Shown: positions 18,167 to 29,422, counted from the stretch's first letter. The stretch: 64,000 bases of DNA from Rhodanobacter sp. C01 (GCF_002001045.1 NZ_MUNR01000014.1:496001-560000); one strand, 5' to 3'. Numbers and translations: made by a program. The notes: a model not told the origin generated them from the letters alone.

Positions 18167-19663
18167 TCAGGCCGCCTCGGCCTTGGCCTTACGCGGTCCT
18201 TCCAGGAGTGCCTTGCGCACATGCGCCACGACCAGGTCGATTTCGGCACTGGTGACGTTGAAGTGCGGGGTGAATCGCAGCGAGTTGACGCCGCCGTGGA
18301 TAACGCCGACGCCGTGTTCGCGCATGTATTCCTCGGTGGAATCGGCGCCGTAGCACTTGTACTCCGGGGCCAACTCGCAGGAGAACAGCAGGCCGGTGCC
18401 CTGCACCTTGGTGATCAGGCCGCCGAGCTCGTTCTTCAGCGCGTTGAGCTTGTCGACGAATTCCTTGCCGCGCTCGCGGATGTTGGCGCGCACGTCGTCG
18501 GTCAACTCGCCCAGCGTGGCCAGCGCCACGTCCAGCGCGCGTGGGTTCGCGGTCATGGTGTTGCCGTAGATACCCTTGCGGTACAGCCCGGCGGTACGCG
18601 CGCTGACCGCCAGCACCGACAGCGGATACTGGCCGGCGTTGAGCGCCTTGGAGAAGGTTTCCATGTCCGGTGCCGGCAGCTTCTCGAAGCCGGGGTAATC
18701 GGTGATCGACAGCACGCCATGTGCGCGCAGGCCAGCCTGGATCGAGTCGATCAGCAGCAGGGTGCCGTGGGCTTCGGTCAGCGCGCGCGCCGCCTTGTAG
18801 AACTCCGGAGTCACCGCGCGGCCCGGATCGCCTTCGCCCATCACCGGCTCAAGGAACATCGCCTCGATGAACCAGCCGTGCTTGTCGGCGTCGGCGAACG
18901 CTGCTTCCAGCTGTGCGATGTCATACGGTGCCACGGTGAGCACGCTGTCTTCGTGACGGTAGCTGGCCAGGTGTTGCTGATAGGTCTTGCGGCTGGAGTC
19001 GGAATACAACGCCGGCTTGTCGGTGCGACCGTGGAAGGCACCTTTTACCGCGAGGCGCTTGATCGTGCGGCCAGCGTAGCGACCACCGATATCGGTCATC
19101 AGTTTGGCATTGACGTCGGCAATGCGGCAGGCCAGCGAGACCGATTCGGAGCCGGAATTCAGGCACAGGTAATTCGTGTACGGACTGCCACCGCGGGTGC
19201 GTCCCAGCTCCTTGTCGAGCGCCATGGTAAAGCGCAGCTGCGACACGCTGGGCGCCATCACGTTGGCCATCACCTGCGGACGGCTCAGCGCTTCGAGGAT
19301 CGCCGGGTCGTTGTGGCCGAAGCCGAGCATGCCGTAGCCGCCGTTGTCGTGCACCACGGCGCCCTTCAGGGTGACGATCCACGGACCGCGCGCCGCCGCA
19401 GCGAGATATGGGTTGATCGCATCGTCCGGGTAGAAGTTGACGAAGCCGGACTGGACCTGGCTCAACTGCTCGGCTTCATCCAGCTTGAGGAAATCGCCGA
19501 GATCGGCGCGCAACTCGTGATGGCGCGCCACGGCTTCGGCAATCGCCCGGACCAGCAGGGGATCGTTCGCCGCCATGCGCTCGATGCTGGCATCGTCCAG
19601 ACCGGTGGTCCGCGGCTTGCCGCCGAATTCGCGCAGTTCGCGCAGCTGGTTGATCACGCCCAT
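18167..19663 (-). CDS. Class III PLP-dependent aminotransferase
   Basis: A 498-residue fold-type I aminotransferase of class III. It contains the PLP phosphate-binding segment LNSGSESVSLACR, VKGAFHGRTDKP, an Asp-containing LLLIDSIQAGLRAHG (the usual D-x-x-Q pattern) and the presumptive Schiff-base lysine in ETFSKALNAGQYPLSVLA. The N-terminal 80 residues are longer than in ornithine or acetylornithine aminotransferases. Substrate cannot be told from the sequence; lysine or another omega-amino acid is possible. The start is ATG 19663 (MGVINQLRELREFGG). It is a single gene divergent from the ABC exporter operon. Confidence 0.85.
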   Translation of the reverse strand: MGVINQLRELREFGGKPRTTGLDDASIERMAANDPLLVRAIAEAVARHHELRADLGDFLKLDEAEQLSQVQSGFVNFYPDDAINPYLAAAARGPWIVTLKGAVVHDNGGYGMLGFGHNDPAILEALSRPQVMANVMAPSVSQLRFTMALDKELGRTRGGSPYTNYLCLNSGSESVSLACRIADVNAKLMTDIGGRYAGRTIKRLAVKGAFHGRTDKPALYSDSSRKTYQQHLASYRHEDSVLTVAPYDIAQLEAAFADADKHGWFIEAMFLEPVMGEGDPGRAVTPEFYKAARALTEAHGTLLLIDSIQAGLRAHGVLSITDYPGFEKLPAPDMETFSKALNAGQYPLSVLAVSARTAGLYRKGIYGNTMTANPRALDVALATLGELTDDVRANIRERGKEFVDKLNALKNELGGLITKVQGTGLLFSCELAPEYKCYGADSTEEYMREHGVGVIHGGVNSLRFTPHFNVTSAEIDLVVAHVRKALLEGPRKAKAEAA

Positions 19664-19864
19664 GATGAATCCTCCGTAGCTTCGCCGGGCGGCATGCAGC
19701 GCCGGGCTGGCAGACATTAGTGAATGCATGCCGGAACGCACGAAGAGGGTGCTTCCTGAATGCTTTCAGAGATTTAGGGCCGCCCAATCAGTGCCTTCCA
19801 GGTAGCCTTATCCCTCACAGGATACCTTGTGGCGCTTGCGGCCGTAACCCCGTGCCAATGCCAT

Positions 19865-19907
19865 GGGTGACGGCTGTCACCCCCGATGACTGACGCCGGC
19901 GACTGAC
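19865..19907. promoter_or_regulatory. Candidate operator upstream of the ABC/two-component operon
   Basis: GGGTGAC (19865-19871) and GTCACCC (19876-19882) form an inverted repeat, followed by a direct repeat of GACTGAC at 19888 and 19901 (13-bp period). These lie 48-90 bases before the ATPase start in a 291-bp divergent intergenic region, a plausible binding place for the LuxR-type regulator encoded downstream. No protein-specific consensus is known to me. Confidence 0.35.
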
Positions 19908-19954
19908 TGCCATGCCTTGTCCAGAGCAGGATGGATGGCACTGGAGGAGCCCGC

Positions 19955-20873
19955 ATGCCGCATTCCCATGATTCGATTGCACGTCTCGACGGAGCCGTCA
20001 AACGCTATGGCCCACTCATCGCGCTGGATGGCGCCGACCTGCGCCTGCAGCACGGCGAATTGCTCGCATTGCTCGGTCCCAACGGTGCCGGCAAGACCAC
20101 CGCGATCGGCCTGCTGCTGGGGCTGATCCGTGCCGATGCCGGTACGGTCGAGTTGTTCGGCCAGGATCCGCAGCGGATCGAGGCGCGTCGGCGCATCGGC
20201 GTGATGCTGCAGAGCGCCGAGCTGCCGCCAACCCTGCGGGTAGGTGAGCTGCTGCGGCTGACCGCCGGCGCCACGCACCCAGGCGGAGACCGCCGAACTG
20301 GCCGGCATTGCCGACCTGCTCAAGCGACCCTACGCGAAACTTTCCGGCGGCCAGCAGCGGCGCGTGCAATTTGCACTGGCGCTGTGCGGTCGACCCGAAC
20401 TGCTGTTCCTGGACGAGCCCACCGTGGGCATGGACATCGAGGCGCGACAGAAGCTGTGGGCTGCGATCCGCCAGCTGATTGCCGAGGGTTGCTCGGTGCT
20501 GCTGACCACGCATTACCTGGAAGAGGCCGAGGCGCTCGCCGACCGCGTCTGCGTGATGGCGCATGGGCGGATGATCCATGAGGGCACGGTCGATGAGCTG
20601 CGTGCACGGGTAGCAATGAAGCGTATCCGTTGCCTGAGCGCGTTGCCACTCGAGGTAGTGAGGGGTTGGCCTGAAGTCAGTGAAGTACGTAGGGACGAGG
20701 AACGCCTGTACATCGCCACCGCCGATGCCGAACTCGTGGTGCGCCGGTTGCTTGATGCCGACCATCATCTGCGCGAACTGGAGGTACACCGTGCTGGCCT
20801 GGCCGAAGCGTTCACCGAACTCACCCGCGATGCCGACGAGGCATCGGATAACGACCAGCGCGAGGCCGCCTGA
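19955..20873 (+). pseudogene. ABC transporter ATP-binding protein, frameshifted
   Basis: The gene encodes an ABC-2-type exporter ATPase. The first part (MPHSHDSIARLDGAVKRYG..., Walker A GPNGAGKTT, Q-loop VMLQSAE) runs in one frame to about 20278. The second part (QAETAELAGIADLL, signature LSGGQQRR, Walker B LLFLDEPTVGMD, H-loop TTHYLEEAE) continues in the next frame from about 20280. The total of 919 bases is one more than a multiple of three. A two-base deletion in the GC-rich run around 20276-20284 would explain it and would restore HPQAETAELAG. The next three genes are intact, so either the transporter is recently inactivated or the base call is wrong. GGAGG precedes the ATG. Confidence 0.85.
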
Positions 20874-20874
20874 G

Positions 20875-21666
20875 ATGGAAACCTTTTTCCCTGTCACCGA
20901 ACTGGCAACAACGAATGCGATGCCGCGCAGTCGCGTCATCGGCGCCTATCTGGAAGAGGCGCGCAGCGAGTGTCTGCGTTATATGCGCGCGCCAGCCTTC
21001 ATGCTGCCGATCATGCTGTTCCCCGGGATGTTCTACCTGTTCTTCGGGGTGCTGATGGGGAAGTCTGAAGGCGCCGATGCGGCGCGCTATTTGTTGGCCA
21101 GTTACGGCGTGTTCGGCGTGATGAGTCCGGGCCTGTTCGGTTTCGGCGTGTCGCTGGCACTGGAGCGCGATGGTGGCCTGCTGACGTTCAAGCGCGCATT
21201 GCCGATGCCGCCGGGTGCCTATCTGCTGGGCAAGATGCTGATGGCGATGGCCGCCGCCGCGGTGGTCATCCTGTTGCTGCTGACCATGGCGGTGTTGCTA
21301 GGGCATGTAGCGCTGAGTCCGTTGCATGCCGGTGCGTTGTTGCTCACTGGCATGCTCGGCGTGCTGCCGTTCTGCGCGCTGGGCATGTTCGTCGGCACCC
21401 TGATCAAGGGTCAGGGTGCACCCGGTGTGCTGCAGCTGATCTATCTGCCGATGTCGATCCTGTCCGGCCTGTGGTTTCCGCTGCCGATGCTGCCGAAGTT
21501 CCTGCAGCAGATCGCGCCGATCTGGCCGAGCTATCACCTCGACATGGTGGCGATGGCGGCAGTCGGCCTCAACAAGGAGGCAATCCTGATGCATGTGCTG
21601 GTGCTGCTCGGCATTGCCGTCGGCTTTCTGCTGCTGGCGGCGCGACGCCTGCGGCGGAACGGTTGA
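20875..21666 (+). CDS. ABC-2 type transporter permease
   Basis: A 263-residue membrane protein with about six transmembrane helices: MLPIMLFPGMFYLFFGVLMG, the YGVFGVMSPGLFGFGVSLALERDGG region, and FCALGMFVGTLIKGQGAPGVLQLIYLPMSILSGLWFP, which is typical of ABC-2 permeases. It partners the adjacent ATPase, whose stop codon is one base upstream. The start ATG 20875 is chosen because the frame further upstream lies within the ATPase gene; ATG 20923 is an alternative. Substrate unknown; drug, lipid or peptide export is common in this family. Confidence 0.88.
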   Translation: METFFPVTELATTNAMPRSRVIGAYLEEARSECLRYMRAPAFMLPIMLFPGMFYLFFGVLMGKSEGADAARYLLASYGVFGVMSPGLFGFGVSLALERDGGLLTFKRALPMPPGAYLLGKMLMAMAAAAVVILLLLTMAVLLGHVALSPLHAGALLLTGMLGVLPFCALGMFVGTLIKGQGAPGVLQLIYLPMSILSGLWFPLPMLPKFLQQIAPIWPSYHLDMVAMAAVGLNKEAILMHVLVLLGIAVGFLLLAARRLRRNG

Positions 21667-21710
21667 AGTAGCATGTCGTCCAGTCCGAGCCACCCGCGGA
21701 AAGCCCTGCC

Positions 21711-22940
21711 ATGATCCCAGCCTTCATTGCCCGATGGTTCGCGCCGGCGCCGGATTCCGACGTGGCCGATGACCTTCGCCGCGGCAAATCGCCATGGGCC
21801 GACAGCGTGCACTTGCTGTGGTCGCTGTGGATCTTCATCACGCCGCTGTTCGATCGCGGCTTGCATGGCTACACCCTGACGTGGCTGCTGTGCACGCTGG
21901 GTTCGTATCCGGTGTTTCTGCTGCTGTTCGCCATGACTCAGCTGGCTCCGCGGCGGACTGCGTATCTCTACGCGTGGGGTATGGCGATACTGTGTTTCAG
22001 CTTGCTGCCCTGGTATTACAGCGGTCTGAGCTATTACGTGTACGCCTGCGTGATGTTGAGCCATTGCGACAGGCGGCACTTCCGCAGCTATGTGGTCCAG
22101 GTGTTGCTGATCAACGCCATATTCGTGGGACTGGCCTGGCGGATCGGCTACCCGGCGTCGTTGCTGGTGATCATGCCGGTTACGATCTTCGTCATCTGCA
22201 CCATTGTCATGGTTGAACAGATCCACAAGGAAAAGGATGTCGCCCTCAGTCTTTCGCACGACGAGGTGCGCCGGCTCGCCGCCACGGCAGAGCGTGAACG
22301 GATCGGCCGCGATCTGCACGACTTGCTTGGCCATACCCTGTCGCTGATCACGCTCAAGCTCGAACTGTCGCGCAAGTTGTTCGACCGCGATGTCGACGCC
22401 GCCCGGCGCGAGGTTGAGGAAGCGGAAAAGGTGGCACGTCATGCGTTGGCCGAAGTACGCAGCGCAGTCACCGGCATCCGCGCCACCGATCTCGCTGCCG
22501 AATTGGCCTCGGCGCGGCTGCTGCTGGAATCCTCGCGGGTGCATCTGGATTACGGCGCGCTGCCCGCCGACCTGCCGGGCCACGTCGAGCGCGGCCTGTC
22601 GCTGATATTGCGCGAAGCGGTGACCAATATTGCGCGCCATGCCGATGCCAGTCAGGCCCGCATCGAGATGACGCGCGAGCGGGCCAGCGTCTGCATGCAG
22701 ATCAGCGACAATGGTCGCGGTGGCATCGAGATTGACGGCAATGGCCTGTGCGGCATGCGCGAGCGGGTGCATGCGCTCGGCGGTACGCTGACTTTCGAGT
22801 CGCCGCGTGGTCAGGGATCGCGCCTGCGGGTGGCGATACCGCTGCCGATCATGCGTCTTGTTGAAACATCCCGATCATCGCTGGATCCGGCGCCTGCCGA
22901 TTCGTTGACGCACACGATTCCGGGCCAACCTGTCGCGTGA
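21711..22940 (+). CDS. DesK-type sensor histidine kinase
   Basis: A 409-residue kinase: five or six transmembrane helices (residues about 35-170), then a coiled-coil DHp domain of the HisKA_3 family with the phosphorylated His at 203 (RERIGRDLHDLLGHTLSL), and a HATPase domain with LREAVTNIARHADAS, SDNGRGG and NGLCGMRERV. DesK of Bacillus senses membrane thickness and temperature through such helices; many homologues sit next to ABC exporters, as here. It is followed after 73 bases by its response regulator. Confidence 0.9.
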   Translation: MIPAFIARWFAPAPDSDVADDLRRGKSPWADSVHLLWSLWIFITPLFDRGLHGYTLTWLLCTLGSYPVFLLLFAMTQLAPRRTAYLYAWGMAILCFSLLPWYYSGLSYYVYACVMLSHCDRRHFRSYVVQVLLINAIFVGLAWRIGYPASLLVIMPVTIFVICTIVMVEQIHKEKDVALSLSHDEVRRLAATAERERIGRDLHDLLGHTLSLITLKLELSRKLFDRDVDAARREVEEAEKVARHALAEVRSAVTGIRATDLAAELASARLLLESSRVHLDYGALPADLPGHVERGLSLILREAVTNIARHADASQARIEMTRERASVCMQISDNGRGGIEIDGNGLCGMRERVHALGGTLTFESPRGQGSRLRVAIPLPIMRLVETSRSSLDPAPADSLTHTIPGQPVA

Positions 22941-23013
22941 GTCGATCCGCGCTCATGTCGGCACTAGCCACGACACCATTCTTTCGCCGCTGTGGACACC
23001 AGGAAGCCATCAC

Positions 23014-23616
23014 ATGATCCGAGTTCTTTTGGCCGAAGATCAGGCGATGGTGCGCGGCGCACTGTCGGCACTGCTGAATCTGGAGTCGGACATCGAGGTA
23101 CTCGGGTCGGCCGCCGATGGCGAGGCCGCGTGGCGCGAGCTGCAACGCCTGAAGCCCGACGTGTTAGTCACCGATATCGAGATGCCGGGATTGACCGGAC
23201 TGGAACTGGCGCAGCGCATCCAGCGCCAGGAGCTGCCGATGAAGGTAGTCATCGTCACGACCTTCGCGCGGCCTGGTTTCCTGCGTCGCGCGCTGGATGC
23301 TGGCGTGTCCGGTTATCTGTTGAAGGACGCGCCCGCCGAGAATCTCGCCGAGGCGTTGCGCACTGTGCATCGCGGCGGTCGCGCGATCGATCCGCAGTTG
23401 GCACTGGAAGCGTGGTCGGAAGCCGACCCGTTGAACGACCGCGAGCGCCAGGTACTGCGCTTGGCCGGTGAAGGCCAGTCGGCCGGCGACATCGCCACGC
23501 AGTTGAACCTGTCGCATGGCACCGTGCGCAATTATCTGTCCGAGGCGATCGGCAAGCTCGGTGTCGCCAACCGCATTGAGGCGTACCGGCTGGCGCGGCA
23601 GAAGGGCTGGCTGTAG
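23014..23616 (+). CDS. DesR-type response regulator (LuxR family)
   Basis: A 200-residue regulator: receiver domain with phospho-acceptor Asp54 ([10 protein letters not shown]), conserved Thr ([10 protein letters not shown]) and Lys (YLLKDAP), then a LuxR/NarL helix-turn-helix ([44 protein letters not shown]). It pairs with the kinase upstream and probably controls the ABC exporter operon in which both lie; the repeats at 19865-19907 are candidate sites. Confidence 0.93.
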   Translation: MIRVLLAEDQAMVRGALSALLNLESDIEVLGSAADGEAAWRELQRLKPDVLVTDIEMPGLTGLELAQRIQRQELPMKVVIVTTFARPGFLRRALDAGVSGYLLKDAPAENLAEALRTVHRGGRAIDPQLALEAWSEADPLNDRERQVLRLAGEGQSAGDIATQLNLSHGTVRNYLSEAIGKLGVANRIEAYRLARQKGWL

Positions 23617-23681
23617 TCCTGCGCGCATCGCCCGGCGCGCTGCGGGATAATGACCCATTTCCGCGTGCTGGCCGAACCCCC

Positions 23682-24713
23682 TTGAAGAAGTCCGATTTCG
23701 ATTTTGAGTTGCCCCCCGAACTGATCGCGCAGGCGCCGTTGCCCGAGCGTTCGGCCAGTCGCCTGCTGCTGCTCGACGTGCATGGGCAGTCACGGCAGGA
23801 CCGCATGTTCCGCGAGCTGCCCGACTTTCTGCGGCCGGGCGATCTGCTGGTGTTCAATGACACGCGCGTGCTGCCGGCGCGACTGTACGGGCGCAAGGAT
23901 ACCGGCGGTGCCGTGGAGATCCTGATCGAGCGGGTTACCGGTGCGCATGAGGCGACCGTGCAGCTCGGGGTGAGCAAGAAGCCGAAGGAGGGTGGCCGGA
24001 TCGAGTTGGCTGATGGCAGCCATGCGGTGGTGCTGGGGCGCGACGAGGGTTTCTTTCGATTGCGTTTCGAGGCGCCGGAACCGCTGGAGAAGCTGCTGCT
24101 CAAGCTTGGCGAAATGCCGCTGCCACCGTATATCGAGCGACACGCCGACGCCAGCGACATGGAGCGTTACCAGACCGTATTCGCGCGCGAGCCAGGCGCC
24201 GTGGCTGCCCCGACCGCTGGCCTGCATTTCGACGAGGCCATGCTGGCCACTCTGCGCGAACGCGGCGTCGAGTTCGGCTACATCACCCTGCACGTGGGTG
24301 CGGGTACGTTCCAACCGGTGCGTGCGGATGATCTGAAGGATCATCACATGCACCGCGAATGGCTCAACGTGGGTGCCCACCTGATCGGGCAGATTCGGCG
24401 CGTGCGCGCGAATGGCGGCCGGGTGATTGCTGTCGGCACCACGGTGGTGCGTGCGCTGGAAAGCGCCAGCAAGGATGGCGAGCTGCACCCGTTCTCGGGC
24501 GAGACGCAGATTTTCATCTTTCCCGGTTACCGCTTCAGCAGCATTGACGGGTTGCTCACCAACTTCCATCTGCCGCAATCGACGTTGCTGATGCTGGTAT
24601 CGGCCCTGGCCGGACGCGAGTACATGCTCGACGCGTATCGCCATGCGGTCGAACAGGGTTACCGGTTTTTCTCCTATGGCGACGCGATGCTGATCCTGCC
24701 GGAGGGCAGCTGA
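23682..24713 (+). CDS. queA: tRNA preQ1(34) S-adenosylmethionine ribosyltransferase-isomerase
   Basis: QueA transfers and isomerises the ribose of S-adenosylmethionine onto 7-aminomethyl-7-deazaguanine in tRNA, giving epoxyqueuosine. The 343 residues start at a TTG ([18 protein letters not shown], the family N-terminus); no in-frame ATG exists nearby. Diagnostic segments include [37 protein letters not shown] and [16 protein letters not shown]. It begins the conserved block queA-tgt-yajC-secD-secF; tgt acts one step earlier in the pathway. Confidence 0.96.
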   Translation: MKKSDFDFELPPELIAQAPLPERSASRLLLLDVHGQSRQDRMFRELPDFLRPGDLLVFNDTRVLPARLYGRKDTGGAVEILIERVTGAHEATVQLGVSKKPKEGGRIELADGSHAVVLGRDEGFFRLRFEAPEPLEKLLLKLGEMPLPPYIERHADASDMERYQTVFAREPGAVAAPTAGLHFDEAMLATLRERGVEFGYITLHVGAGTFQPVRADDLKDHHMHREWLNVGAHLIGQIRRVRANGGRVIAVGTTVVRALESASKDGELHPFSGETQIFIFPGYRFSSIDGLLTNFHLPQSTLLMLVSALAGREYMLDAYRHAVEQGYRFFSYGDAMLILPEGS

Positions 24714-24730
24714 GCGGTGGCCGCGGTTAA

Positions 24731-25882
<1,152 letters not shown>

Positions 25883-26056
25883 GAGTTCGGCACGGGCTCG
25901 ATACGCAAGAGAGGACGGTGCAGGATGGCCATTGCGCGACCCGCGACCAGCGCATCATCCCGCCGGCCGGGCTTGCAATGGCTCGTTCTGCCCTCAGTAG
26001 GGCAGGGGTACATGGTTCGGGGTGCCATGAGTTGCCGTGCATGCACTGAGGGTGCA

Positions 26057-26065
26057 TGGCATAAT
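26057..26065 (+). promoter_or_regulatory. Candidate extended -10 promoter of yajC-secDF
   Basis: TGGCATAAT combines an extended -10 TG with CATAAT, 66 bases before yajC in a 248-bp gap after tgt. No good -35 is seen at the right spacing, as is common for extended -10 promoters. The rest of the gap (25883-26056) shows nothing I can name. Confidence 0.4.
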
Positions 26066-26130
26066 CAAAGATCTTTTATCGGGCGTTCAGCTGAAATCCC
26101 TGCTGGCGCCATAACTTGCGAGACAGACCG

Positions 26131-26460
26131 ATGAGTTTTCCGATCTCCCCCGTGATCGCCCAGGCTGCTGCGCAGCCCGCCGGTGGCGGCATATCCATGA
26201 TCATCATGATGGTGGTGCTGTTCGGCCTGATGTATTTCATGATGATCCGCCCGCAGATGAAGCGGCAGAAGGAACATCGCGAGTTGGTTGCCGGTCTGGC
26301 CAAGGGTGACGAGGTGGTCACCAACGGTGGCATCGCCGGGCGCGTGGACGAAGTGGGCGAGACGTTCATCACGGTCGAAATTGCTGCCAACGTGAAGGTC
26401 AAGGTGCAGAAGGGCGCGGTCCAGCAGGTGTTGCCCAAGGGCTCGCTGAAATCCGTCTGA
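26131..26460 (+). CDS. yajC: Sec translocon accessory protein YajC
   Basis: A 109-residue inner-membrane protein with one transmembrane helix (GGISMIIMMVVLFGLMYFMMI) followed by the family signature RPQMKRQKEHRELVAGLAKGDEVVTNGGIAGRV. It forms a complex with SecD and SecF, which are encoded directly downstream. ATG 26131 is preferred over a TTG five codons earlier. Confidence 0.95.
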   Translation: MSFPISPVIAQAAAQPAGGGISMIIMMVVLFGLMYFMMIRPQMKRQKEHRELVAGLAKGDEVVTNGGIAGRVDEVGETFITVEIAANVKVKVQKGAVQQVLPKGSLKSV

Positions 26461-26560
26461 TCGACTGATGCCAGGCGTCGCCCGGCGGCTCTTGGCATGC
26501 GACCACTACCAATTTTGCTACCGCCGCGGGCTGCTGCCGCGGCCTTGATGGATTCAGGGC

Positions 26561-28450
26561 ATGAGTGATTTTCCCCGCTGGAAGTACGCGCTGGTCGCGC
26601 TGGTGATGCTGTTCGGCATCATCTACGCCTTGCCGAATGCATTTATCCCTCTGCCGGCCGTGCAGGTCACCGCCAATCGCGATGCGCCGCCGATTGACCA
26701 GTCCATACAGCAGAAGGTCACGACGGCACTGGCTGCGCAGCACATCGCTGCCGGCGAAGTGAGCGTGCAGGGCGACCATCTGCTGGCGACCTTCGCCAAT
26801 AGCGACGTGCAGAAGAGCGGCGCGGATGCCATGAAGGCGGCGCTGGGGGACGGTTACACGGTGGCGTTCAAGCTGCAGTCGACCGTGCCGGGCTGGCTGC
26901 GCGCGATCGGTGCGCGTTCGATGCCGTTGGGCCTCGACTTGCAGGGCGGCGTGCACTTCCTGATGCAGGTCGACGAGAACGACGTCATCGACAAGCAGGA
27001 AAACAGCTACGCGGACGATATCCGCAGCCTGCTGCGCGACAAGAACATCCGTTACGAATCGGTGGCGCGCAATGCCGTGCGCGGACAGGGCATCGCGGTG
27101 ATCCTGCGTTCTGCCGATGACCGCGCCAAGGCGTCCGACGCGATCGCCAACGAATACACCGACCTGCTGGTGGCGAATGGTGCCAGCACCGGCGACCGCT
27201 TCGTGCTCAATGCCACGGTGAAACCGGAGAAGTTGCGCGACCTGTCGCGCAGCACGATCACCCAGAACCTGGGCACGCTGCGCAACCGCATCAATGCACT
27301 GGGCGTGTCGGAGCCGTTGATCCAGCAGCAGGGTGACAGCCGCATCGTGGTCGAGCTGGCCGGTGTGCAGGATCCGGCCGAGGCCAAGCGCCTGATCGGT
27401 GCCACCGCCACGCTGCAGTACCGTGCCGGCATTGGCCAGGCCGGTGACCCGGCAGCGCAGGAAGCCGCGAGCACGGGCAATATTCCGCCGGATGCCAACT
27501 TGTTCTACATGCGTGGCAGCAACCCGCCGGTGCCGGTGCTGGTGAGCAAGCGCATCATCGTCACCGGCAACGAGCTGGTGGATGCCGCCTCGGGCATCGA
27601 CCAGCAGAGCGGCACGCCGAAGGTTGACGTCACCCTGAATGCGGCGGGCGCCAAGAAGATGGGCGACTTCACCAATGCCAACGTCGGCAAGCCGATGGCG
27701 GTGGTGTACGTCGAGCGCGTCACCGAGACCAAGATGGTCGACGGCAAGGAAGTGCGTACACCGAAGATCACCGAATCGGTGATCAACGACGCCACCATCC
27801 AGAGCGCTTTCAGCAAGCAGTTCCAGACCACCGGCTTGGCCAGCCCGAAGGAGGCGTCCGATCTGGCCCTGCTGCTCAAGGGTGGTGCACTGGCCGCGCC
27901 GGTCGACATCGTGGAGGAGCGCGTGATCGGCGCCAGCCTCGGCCAGGACAATATCGATCAGGGCTTCAAGGCGGTGATGCTCGGCCTGGCCCTGGTGCTG
28001 CTGGCGGCGGCGATCTACTACAAGCTGTTTGGCCTGGTCGCCGACATCGCGCTGTTCTTCAACCTGGTGATCCTGGTGGCGGTGATGTCGCTGATCGGGG
28101 TAACCCTGACCATGCCGGGTGTCGCCGGTATCGTGCTGACGCTGGGCATGGCGATCGACGCGAACGTGCTGATCTGCGAACGCGTGCGCGAGGAACTGCG
28201 CAACGGCTCGACGCCACACGCGGCGATCCGCGCCGGTTACGAGAAAGCGTGGTCGACGATTCTCGACGCCAACGTCACCCACCTGATCGCCGCGCTGGCG
28301 TTGACCACGATGGGCACCGGTGCGATCAAGGGCTTCGGTGTGACGCTGATGATCGGCATCCTGACCTCGCTGTTCACCTCGGTGACGCTGACCCACGCGT
28401 TCACTGCGCTGATCCACGGCAACCGCAAGCTCAAGACGCTGTCGGTCTAA
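26561..28450 (+). CDS. secD: Protein translocase subunit SecD
   Basis: SecD with SecF uses the proton gradient to pull preproteins across the inner membrane. The 629-residue length matches gammaproteobacterial SecD. There is an N-terminal transmembrane helix (YALVALVMLFGIIYALPNAF), a large periplasmic region beginning with GLDLQGGVHFLMQVD, and five C-terminal helices including GIVLTLGMAIDANVLICERVREELRNG. It lies 100 bases after yajC and 9 bases before secF. Confidence 0.97.
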   Translation: MSDFPRWKYALVALVMLFGIIYALPNAFIPLPAVQVTANRDAPPIDQSIQQKVTTALAAQHIAAGEVSVQGDHLLATFANSDVQKSGADAMKAALGDGYTVAFKLQSTVPGWLRAIGARSMPLGLDLQGGVHFLMQVDENDVIDKQENSYADDIRSLLRDKNIRYESVARNAVRGQGIAVILRSADDRAKASDAIANEYTDLLVANGASTGDRFVLNATVKPEKLRDLSRSTITQNLGTLRNRINALGVSEPLIQQQGDSRIVVELAGVQDPAEAKRLIGATATLQYRAGIGQAGDPAAQEAASTGNIPPDANLFYMRGSNPPVPVLVSKRIIVTGNELVDAASGIDQQSGTPKVDVTLNAAGAKKMGDFTNANVGKPMAVVYVERVTETKMVDGKEVRTPKITESVINDATIQSAFSKQFQTTGLASPKEASDLALLLKGGALAAPVDIVEERVIGASLGQDNIDQGFKAVMLGLALVLLAAAIYYKLFGLVADIALFFNLVILVAVMSLIGVTLTMPGVAGIVLTLGMAIDANVLICERVREELRNGSTPHAAIRAGYEKAWSTILDANVTHLIAALALTTMGTGAIKGFGVTLMIGILTSLFTSVTLTHAFTALIHGNRKLKTLSV

Positions 28451-28459
28451 GGAACCATC

Positions 28460-29422
28460 ATGGAAATTTTCAATCACGACAGCAACATCCCGTTCCTGGG
28501 AATGCGCAAATACAGCATCGCCATCGCCATCTTCCTGATGATCGCTTCGGTCGTGCTAATTGCGACCAAGAGCCTCAACTACGGCCTGGATTTTACCGGC
28601 GGCGTCTCGATGGTGGTCGACTACGACCAGTCGGTGCAGATTGCCGACGTGCGTGCGGCGCTGGACAAGGGCGGTCTCGACCACGCCGTGGTGCAGAGCC
28701 TGGGCGGTACCCGCGAGGTGTCGATCCGCATGCAGCCGAAGGACGACAAGACCGCCACGCAGACTGATGGCAAGGTCAACCTGGACACTATTTCTGCCGA
28801 TGTCCTCAAGATGTTGCAGGCGGCGCGTCCCGATGCCAAGTTGAAGAGCCGCGATTACGTCGGTTCGGAAGTCGGCGCGGAGTTGCGCAGCGACGGCACC
28901 GTGGCCGCGGTGTTCGTGATCCTTGGCATCATGGCCTACCTGTGGATTCGCTTCGAGCGCCGCTTCGCGATTGCGGCGGTGGCCACCGAAGTGCACGACG
29001 TGCTGGTGACGCTGGGCATCCTGGCGCTGGTGCAGCGCGAGTTCGACATGACCGTGCTGGCCTCGGTGCTGGCGGTGATCGGTTATTCGATCAACGACAA
29101 GGTGGTGGTGTTCGACCGCATCCGCGAGCTGTTCCGTCTGGCGCGCAAGGCCGAACCGGAGGAAATCCTCAACCGCTCGATCAACAACACGCTGTCGCGA
29201 ACTATCATCACCTCGCTGTTCACCGCGATCACCATGGGCGCGCTGTACATCTTCGGCGGCCCGGTGGTGCACGGTTTCGCCGTGACCATGCTGATCGGCA
29301 TCCTGGTCGGCACGTTGTCGTCGATCTTCGTCGCCAGCCCGATCCTGCTGTGGCTGGGCGTGTCGAAGACGGACCTGATGCCGGTGACCAAGGAGAACCC
29401 TGAACTGGCGCGGCGTCCCTGA
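28460..29422 (+). CDS. secF: Protein translocase subunit SecF
   Basis: The 320-residue partner of SecD, with six helices: an N-terminal helix followed by LNYGLDFTGGVSMVV, and the C-terminal set with VLAVIGYSINDKVVVFDRIRE and NRSINNTLSRTIITSLFT, the SecF hallmark. It ends the queA-tgt-yajC-secDF block and is followed by a strong terminator. Confidence 0.97.
   Translation: MEIFNHDSNIPFLGMRKYSIAIAIFLMIASVVLIATKSLNYGLDFTGGVSMVVDYDQSVQIADVRAALDKGGLDHAVVQSLGGTREVSIRMQPKDDKTATQTDGKVNLDTISADVLKMLQAARPDAKLKSRDYVGSEVGAELRSDGTVAAVFVILGIMAYLWIRFERRFAIAAVATEVHDVLVTLGILALVQREFDMTVLASVLAVIGYSINDKVVVFDRIRELFRLARKAEPEEILNRSINNTLSRTIITSLFTAITMGALYIFGGPVVHGFAVTMLIGILVGTLSSIFVASPILLWLGVSKTDLMPVTKENPELARRP

Noticed and set aside
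20270-20290. Programmed +1 frameshift site (CCC-A) in the ABC ATPase gene
   Set aside because: No stimulatory structure, internal ribosome-binding site or in-frame stop at the shift point is evident; ABC ATPases are not known for this. A two-base deletion or sequencing error is simpler.
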